The notes beneath the pieces are model-generated. The model ran no database searches, was not told where the DNA came from, and was given only the letters and a program-made list of their open reading frames with translations. A program made the position numbers and the translations under genes. A stretch of DNA of 24,744 nucleotides from Dichomitus squalens LYAD-421 SS1 (Eukaryota > Basidiomycota > Agaricomycetes > Polyporales > Polyporaceae), in NCBI RefSeq assembly GCF_000275845.1, contig NW_006766923.1, positions 222,398 to 247,141 on the forward strand. Reading direction: 5' to 3'. Every line of letters begins with the position of its first letter. The first letter of the stretch is position 1. This document shows, one piece after another, positions 19,683 through 24,744 of the stretch.

Positions 19683-20937
19683 TACCGAGGCTGTACTGCC
19701 GTGACCCTGCGATGGTATGGGACCATCGTATGGGATTAATTTGAACCATGCTTCGTTCTCGTTCTTTGGGGCCCCGCTGCCCCGGGGCGACGTTCAAAAT
19801 AACAAAGACCGAAGGCTAGTCGGACTACAATCCGACGGCAATCTGATCGCTATCTGATGTCCCAGGCGCTCGTTCACACGTCAAATGTATTCCATGGATG
19901 AAGTCGTCTGAGGCCGCTCGGACGTATTCCCTCTCTCAATTTGTTCCCATTCCGGGCTTTATTGCGGAATCTCAGTCGCGGTCATCCTGCCTTCTGAGAC
20001 GAAGAAGCAATCCGATACGTATTGGGCGTTATGAATATCTTCGCAGCGCTCACAGTCTTTACCCGAGCACAGATACAGCACGGTCTCTGGTACAATATTC
20101 ACTCAACTGTTACGTGAGCATGATCCGCTCTCCGCAGCATCATTTGCGCCCAACATCCACAGAACTTCTCTTCGATTACACCCACAGGTTCAAACAGGCG
20201 CGGTTATGGCGATGGCGGTGAAGGGAACAGCATGCAGGGCGCGCGACTGGACCATGCATTAGATGCAAGGCGGCGGCTCTCAGTTAGAGTGCAGGGTGAT
20301 CTTATGGAAGAGGTATTGAGGGACGACTCTCGAATGAGGCCTCCAAATCTCATATATCTTGTCTAGTTGATTCTAGGTGCATGGAGACGGCAATTTCGTT
20401 TCACGAAGTAGTCCGAAACGGCGACGCCTTCCCTAGTCGAACCCGTGGACCTAGCCGTATCAATTAGTAGATGCATTTGGCGGGAAGGGCGCTGATTGTT
20501 ACTTCCAAGTGACATCGCGAGGGCGCGCTCTCACTGTATGCTTTGTGAGCACTGCCGAACGTGCGCCAGATACTGACACGACCACGACCCGGGTATCCCC
20601 AGTACGCCGCCCTATCCTGCAGAATCTTGAACATATTTTTCCTTGATAGGCTCTCATGAGTGCATTCAATGTGTTGCGGAGATTACGCCGCATTGGGTTA
20701 CCGCCGATCCGGGCATTAAGGAGAGGGAAATAGCGCTGCAGCACGAGTTTACGGTTTGAGCTGGCCCCGGTAACGTGTAGTACACACTGATTGGGCTACA
20801 TTCCTATATTAGTCATTGTACTGAGGTGAGCAGCATCATCGGCAATTGTTCTCACATGCAATCCCTCCTGACCAGAACGAACGCTTTTGAAAAAGGGATT
20901 GTAGGTACATCACTGGTCTGTGGAAGACATTCGTAGC
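19683..20937. other. Convergent 3' intergenic region
   Basis: 1.25 kb between the stops of the permease (+) and the methyltransferase (-). A plus-strand open stretch near 19898-20221 has no motif and no family resemblance. No repeats or RNA genes were seen. Confidence 0.4.
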
Positions 20938-21713
20938 TCAATATACGTATGGAATTAATTTATACGGGGTCTTCCTCGCCCATTCCTCCCATTGAGACCC
21001 AAATTCCTTATGCAGCACCTCGTCCTCTACGGGGATCCGCTTCACTGCAGTCAGAGCGATGGCGACATGCACCACTGCCCAGAAGACTAAGCCCACCACA
21101 ACCCATGGCTTCTCCAGCATTCCGCTCTCGTAAATGTAGGAGCCAGGAAGCAACAAAGCCATGAGACACCCAACGTCGGTCATGACGAATGCGGTATACG
21201 CGGGGTGGCGAACGACAGAGTACGGGCCAGTCGTTACGAGCTTGTGTTCCTTGAGTACCGCGAGTTGAAACGTGAAGAATCTTCCCAAGGTGTCGTAGCA
21301 GATCTTTCGCCACGCTGCCCCCAGCACTAATAGTAGGAAAGCGACAACGAATGCCGGGGATATGGCAAGGTTGTCAACGCGGGATGTATTCTTGAAGAGG
21401 GCCGCGAGGACGCGGTCAGAGAGTGGCGAGGGATACTCTCGGGCGAGCACCGCGACGACCTCGCAGAGGTGGAACGAGCAATCAATACCCTAGAGGTAAG
21501 AGCTGAGTAGTTGTACAAAGCACTGCAGTGACAAAGACGTACCACTCCAATGATGGGAAACCACCCAGCTAGACTCGTAATTAAGTCTGCAGCGCCGAAC
21601 TTTTGCAGATCCTGAGGTTGCGGGAAGGGGTTCTTGGGTGGTCGGAACGAAGTGTTCTCTGCTATGATCATCATGACAAAGGCAGGTACTTTGGCGAGAT
21701 AAAGGAGGTTCAT
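20938..21713 (-). CDS. Isoprenylcysteine carboxyl methyltransferase-like membrane protein
   Basis: Exons (minus): 21713-21543 and 21489-20938, joined by a 53-nt intron (GTACGT..CTAG) in phase 0, giving 240 aa. ICMT family enzymes methylate the C-terminal prenylcysteine of Ras-like proteins and fungal mating pheromones at the ER using SAM. Visible features are about four to five hydrophobic segments, the SAM-binding block KLVTTGPYSVVRHPAYTAFV, and the C-terminal signature EDEVLHKEFGSQWEEWARKT followed by PYKLIPYVY. The length matches yeast Ste14 (239 aa). Agaricomycetes often have several such paralogues, so this may be a divergent member and not the housekeeping Ste14. A CATAAAG box lies about 90 nt upstream. 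The start was set at the first in-frame ATG; an upstream TTG was not used. Confidence 0.92.
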
Positions 21714-22513
21714 CGTGGTGTATGACTGCCCTGAAGGCAAAGGTAGTGAGGATGGGTGACTGAAGCGCAGTTCTTCGGGCGACGGCTTAAGTACTCGCTT
21801 TATGGCAAAAAGTTGCCGAAGTTGTCTAGAATCAGGATTTTAGTTCACATGTTGTCACAGTAGGGCCCAGCACACCATTTCTCACGAACCTTCGGGTTTC
21901 TGACTGCTGCTATCAGAAGGTGACGGCAAGCCCATCACATCCGCGTGCTAGAGATATGTCTCTCTAGACAGCATGCCTCTCCGGTAGACCGGCAGGTATG
22001 ACCCCGACATATATCACCGCATAGCCACGGAACAGGGCGATATGATTCGCATGCAATTGTGGTCTTCGCTAAATCGCATCACTTGAGCGCCGATTGTGTC
22101 CGGAGGAAGATTTCCAGTAGTTCTTGCATATCCACAAGTCCATCTTCGGCGCTGTCTGAATGGCGCTATGTCGTGTTATTCTGATCGAACCTAGGTGTGT
22201 CTGATAGCTATTGTCTGTCCAAGTAATGCGACATAGGGTCGACGCACGCGTGTTCAACAGCGCGGCGCGATTGATAGATCATGGATGCATGACCACAGGA
22301 TATGCAATCGGTGTGAAGCATGCAGACACTTTTGCCAGATGGCATCGATTTTGAACAGACGGGACTTCCCACAAACTTGTGCACACTGGCTTCTATTGCC
22401 GCTCAACTGACACTAAGCACTATCAGAACCTGGGATCGTGTGTCGAGGACTGTAACAAGCACTAAGCATGGCCATTTGACAGTGTACCACGACCAGTTGT
22501 AAGGTTCCACAAG
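21714..22513. other. Intergenic: methyltransferase promoter and DUF6534 3' region
   Basis: 800 bp with no supportable gene. The short plus-strand frame near 22320-22502 lacks any motif. Confidence 0.4.
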
Positions 22514-24161
22514 TTATACTATGTAACGCTTGTTGACGTCGACCTTACACTGGGAAATTAGTGAATAACAAGCTGTTCAGCAAAGGGGCAGGGACTTACG
22601 ATGATGCCATTATGGGCGGTTCTGTCGCCAGAGATGCTTCGCTCGTCTGAAGGTTGAGCCGTCAATGCCCGAAGTGGTATTGTTCTGCTATCATGGATGT
22701 GACTGGCTGTTGAACCGTCTCGCACAAACGCTCGCGAGTTCAGCCTGGGTGAACAAGCAATGAGAGCTAGAAAGAGGGTATGAAGTGCTCAATACCGACG
22801 AGGTAAGAATGGAATTGACATCAGCTATAGTACAAGTGTACGATGAGATCATGTTGATTCATTGCGGCATCATACAGGCTCACCCTTTCCCAACATCATG
22901 TTGAACAGTAAGACGTAGAGGGTCGTTGGCGCAACTATGTACTGCGTTTTTCCATGTGAGTAGCCATGAAATGATGTGACCTATTGATGTAATTACTGAA
23001 GCAAGGTCCGCAATTGCGATGAGACTGATTACAGGAAACGAAGGTTGGGCAGACGGTGAGATGAAGTAAGATGGGAGAGACGTCAGCGAATCACATACGT
23101 TGTAAGACCTCCCGTGGCGATGGTAACCAGAATCAAGCGAGCAATCATGTCGTCCGATCTGGTTAAGCGTAAGCTAAGCACTGACTCCAGGCATGTTGCA
23201 GTAGAATATGCTCACTGACGGAGGCCACTACGGCCCCTCCACATAGAGTATATCAATGCAGCCGAGATCATGACATCTGTCGCTACCTCCAAGGCAAGAC
23301 TTGCATAGCCTATATTCTATGAGATGAGATGATGAGTTGTAAGAATGCAGCCTGCAGGTAGACAGGGCTTACCTTCAATCCGAGCTCCGCTAGCTGAACC
23401 GTCGTACTCAAGTAGCGAGTGAAGCTATTTGAGGATGTTAGCCATCTTGTCAGTATGTACAAGATGTATCTATGTACTAATCGATGCAATAGCCTTGAAA
23501 AAAGAGGAATCAACAGACAAGCATAAGTTGCAGCTAACATGGTATCCGTACCAACATTGACAGCTATGTTTGGACGATTAGAGTTGAGTACTCATCATAC
23601 CTAGTCGTGAAGTGCCTTACCAACTCTGGTGGTGCTTAAGACGCCCTGCGGTGTACTCAGCATAGCGCTTTGAAGATGTGCCCCGTCTACGTACGCATAT
23701 TACCGTTATGCAGAGGTTGCCGCTCACTACATGTTCAATAGCTTACAAGTAACTCAATAGGTGAAGAGAGAGGAACTGACGTTTCCAAATCCTCATCAGG
23801 AAGAACCTATGGTAAAATGGTAACTCGTGCTGATTATGCAGTATGAGAGAAGTCACTCACGATTTCACAATCAATGAGATGCAGGCCTATCTCGTAACAT
23901 GAGTTCTGAGTTCTCACAAGCAATGACTGGCCTGATAGACTTACATTCATCAGAACACCCGCCTTTTCAACCGAAATAGATGAGAAGGAGCGACATGTGG
24001 TCACATTCGATGGGTAGTACTCACCCCAAGCGACCTGTAAAACATGGCCCTAATCTCAATAACAAGGCAATTGAAGATGAGACATGCACGGACCAGACAG
24101 GCATTGTGAGCCCTATCGGATTGAGGAAGTTTTGAATGACGAAAAAATACATAACGTGGAT
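22514..24161 (-). pseudogene. DUF6534-like multi-helix membrane protein, 5'-truncated at an LTR-like boundary
   Basis: Fourteen small exons join in phase (minus): 24161-24090, 24034-23945, 23886-23861, 23806-23781, 23686-23621, 23563-23515, 23424-23373, 23316-23216, 23158-23099, 23024-22981, 22934-22884, 22824-22800, 22744-22600, 22549-22514. They total 843 nt and about 280 residues. Family-like blocks are MYFFVIQNFLNP, MPVWSVAWGEYYP, SLIVKSFFLMRIWK, ALEVATDVMISAALIYSM, SGLRQSDDMIARLILVTIAT and SILTSLNSRAF. These Agaricomycete proteins usually have seven helices and no known function. The first helix and start are missing: upstream of 24161 the frame meets CAA then TAA, inside sequence starting TGTTACGC at 24163. 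Several donors are weak (GTCGGT, GTCACA, GTTGAT), so the 90-nt intron 23514-23425 and some joins are uncertain. A shorter protein starting at the Met codon 24152 is conceivable. Confidence 0.75.
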
Positions 24162-24342
24162 TTGTTACGCTGAAGTACTAACACAAGTCTATCCAGACTT
24201 ATCACGCGGACTTATCCAAGTACGCGGCGTAGCACACGGGGAGAGAGTATCGCACAAGTTCCTAGATTGAGGGATATAGGGATACAGGAGGTAACGAAGA
24301 GGAGAACAGAAGTGGGGAGCCTCTACCGACTACAGGCCTCCT

Positions 24343-24348
24343 TATATA
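24343..24348 (+). promoter_or_regulatory. TATA box in the right-hand LTR-like region
   Basis: TATATA on the plus strand about 180 nt after the TGTTACGC terminus, the position expected for a U3 promoter. Confidence 0.3.
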
Positions 24349-24447
24349 CTATGGGGTACCGACCGTATTAGGAAGGGAAAGGTAACCGACCAAAGTGGGG
24401 AGGTATGAGGAGACTGTAAAGGAACGCGTCTGGTCGAGGCTGGGCCC

Positions 24448-24660
24448 AGTATAGTACAAGACCTAGGCCAGGGTCCTGTGATATAACCGAAAAGGGATAG
24501 AGACGGGACAGGGTCCTGAGTCTAGGTCAGGGTCGGGCAATATAACCGAAAAGGGAAAGGGGCGCGACAAGGGTCGGGGTCTGGGTCAGGGTAAAGTAAT
24601 GTAACCGAAAAGGGAAACGGTCAGGGTCGGACTCAGGGTCCGGTCATATAGACGAAAGGG
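24448..24660 (+). repeat. 59-bp tandem repeat, about four copies
   Basis: The core TAACCGAAAAGGGA recurs at 24484, 24543 and 24602, an exact 59-nt period. Each is preceded by a CAGGGTC-rich segment. A shorter, degenerate fourth copy has TAGACGAAAGGG near 24649. It may be a U3 enhancer array or a minisatellite. Confidence 0.7.
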
Positions 24661-24744
24661 GAGATATTGAGGGAGAGGACCGGGGCTAGGAACATAGTCG
24701 TCAGGGGGCGGAACGGGGGATGATAGTGTACAGGCGGACGACGA

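Larger units (their letters stand above)
24163..24744 (+). mobile_element. LTR-like sequence (start of a plus-strand element), runs off the window
   Basis: From 24163 the plus strand reads TGTTACGCTGAAGTAC, a typical LTR 5' terminus. It has a TATATA box at 24343-24348 and no coding signal. It abuts the open frame of the truncated DUF6534-like gene. No terminal CA, primer site or second LTR can be identified within the window, so the element type is unproven. Confidence 0.4.

Noticed and set aside
19898..20221. Plus-strand open stretch in the convergent intergenic region
   Set aside because: No family resemblance, no splice-supported extension, and composition like non-coding DNA.

Overview
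This is intron-dense fungal genomic DNA, almost certainly from a mushroom-forming basidiomycete (Agaricomycetes). The genes have many introns of about 45-70 nt with GT..AG ends. They include families typical of that group: a DUF6534-type membrane protein, an ICMT-like methyltransferase, a GH5_12 glucosidase and GWT1. I rebuilt the gene models by hand from splice sites, reading phase and remembered family motifs. No transcript or database evidence was available. There are no bacterial features, tRNAs, rRNAs or CRISPR arrays.

Layout. 1-720: left edge, a minus-strand LTR retrotransposon (start of a gag-like frame plus its 5' LTR). 719-1738 (+): an unrecognised open frame with no credible start, apparently cut by that element. 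2439-4534 (-): GWT1, the GPI-anchor inositol acyltransferase (7 exons, 586 aa). 5053-6253 and 7531-8717 (-): two tandem alpha/beta hydrolases of the fluoroacetate/haloacetate dehalogenase type, each with the same four-exon plan. 9177-10769 and 11551-13156 (-): two tandem isopenicillin-N-synthase-like 2-oxoglutarate/Fe(II) oxygenases with identical ten-exon plans. 13705-16991 (-): a GH5_12 steryl-glucosidase/glucosylceramidase-like enzyme with a C-terminal membrane anchor (13 exons). 17535-19682 (+): an APC-family GABA/choline-type permease (11 exons, one of only 5 nt). 20938-21713 (-): an isoprenylcysteine methyltransferase-like protein. 22514-24161 (-): a DUF6534-like seven-helix-type protein whose reading frame ends, at its 5' side, exactly where an LTR-like sequence starts (24163). 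24163-24744: LTR-like sequence with a TATA box and a 59-bp tandem repeat.

How the genes may work together. GWT1, the GH5 enzyme and the ICMT-like protein look like ordinary membrane-lipid or protein-modification genes. The four central genes form an accessory block. Two families were each duplicated in tandem (order oxygenase, oxygenase, hydrolase, hydrolase, all on one strand). An amino-acid-type permease lies beyond the GH5 gene. A small catabolic or detoxification cluster acting on an organic acid, possibly a halogenated one, is an inference from residues and order only. The best-supported oddities are the intact fluoride-pocket residues in both hydrolases, a destroyed splice donor in one oxygenase copy, a 16-nt microexon kept in both oxygenases, the 5-nt microexon in the permease, and two genes cut at LTR boundaries at the two ends of the window.
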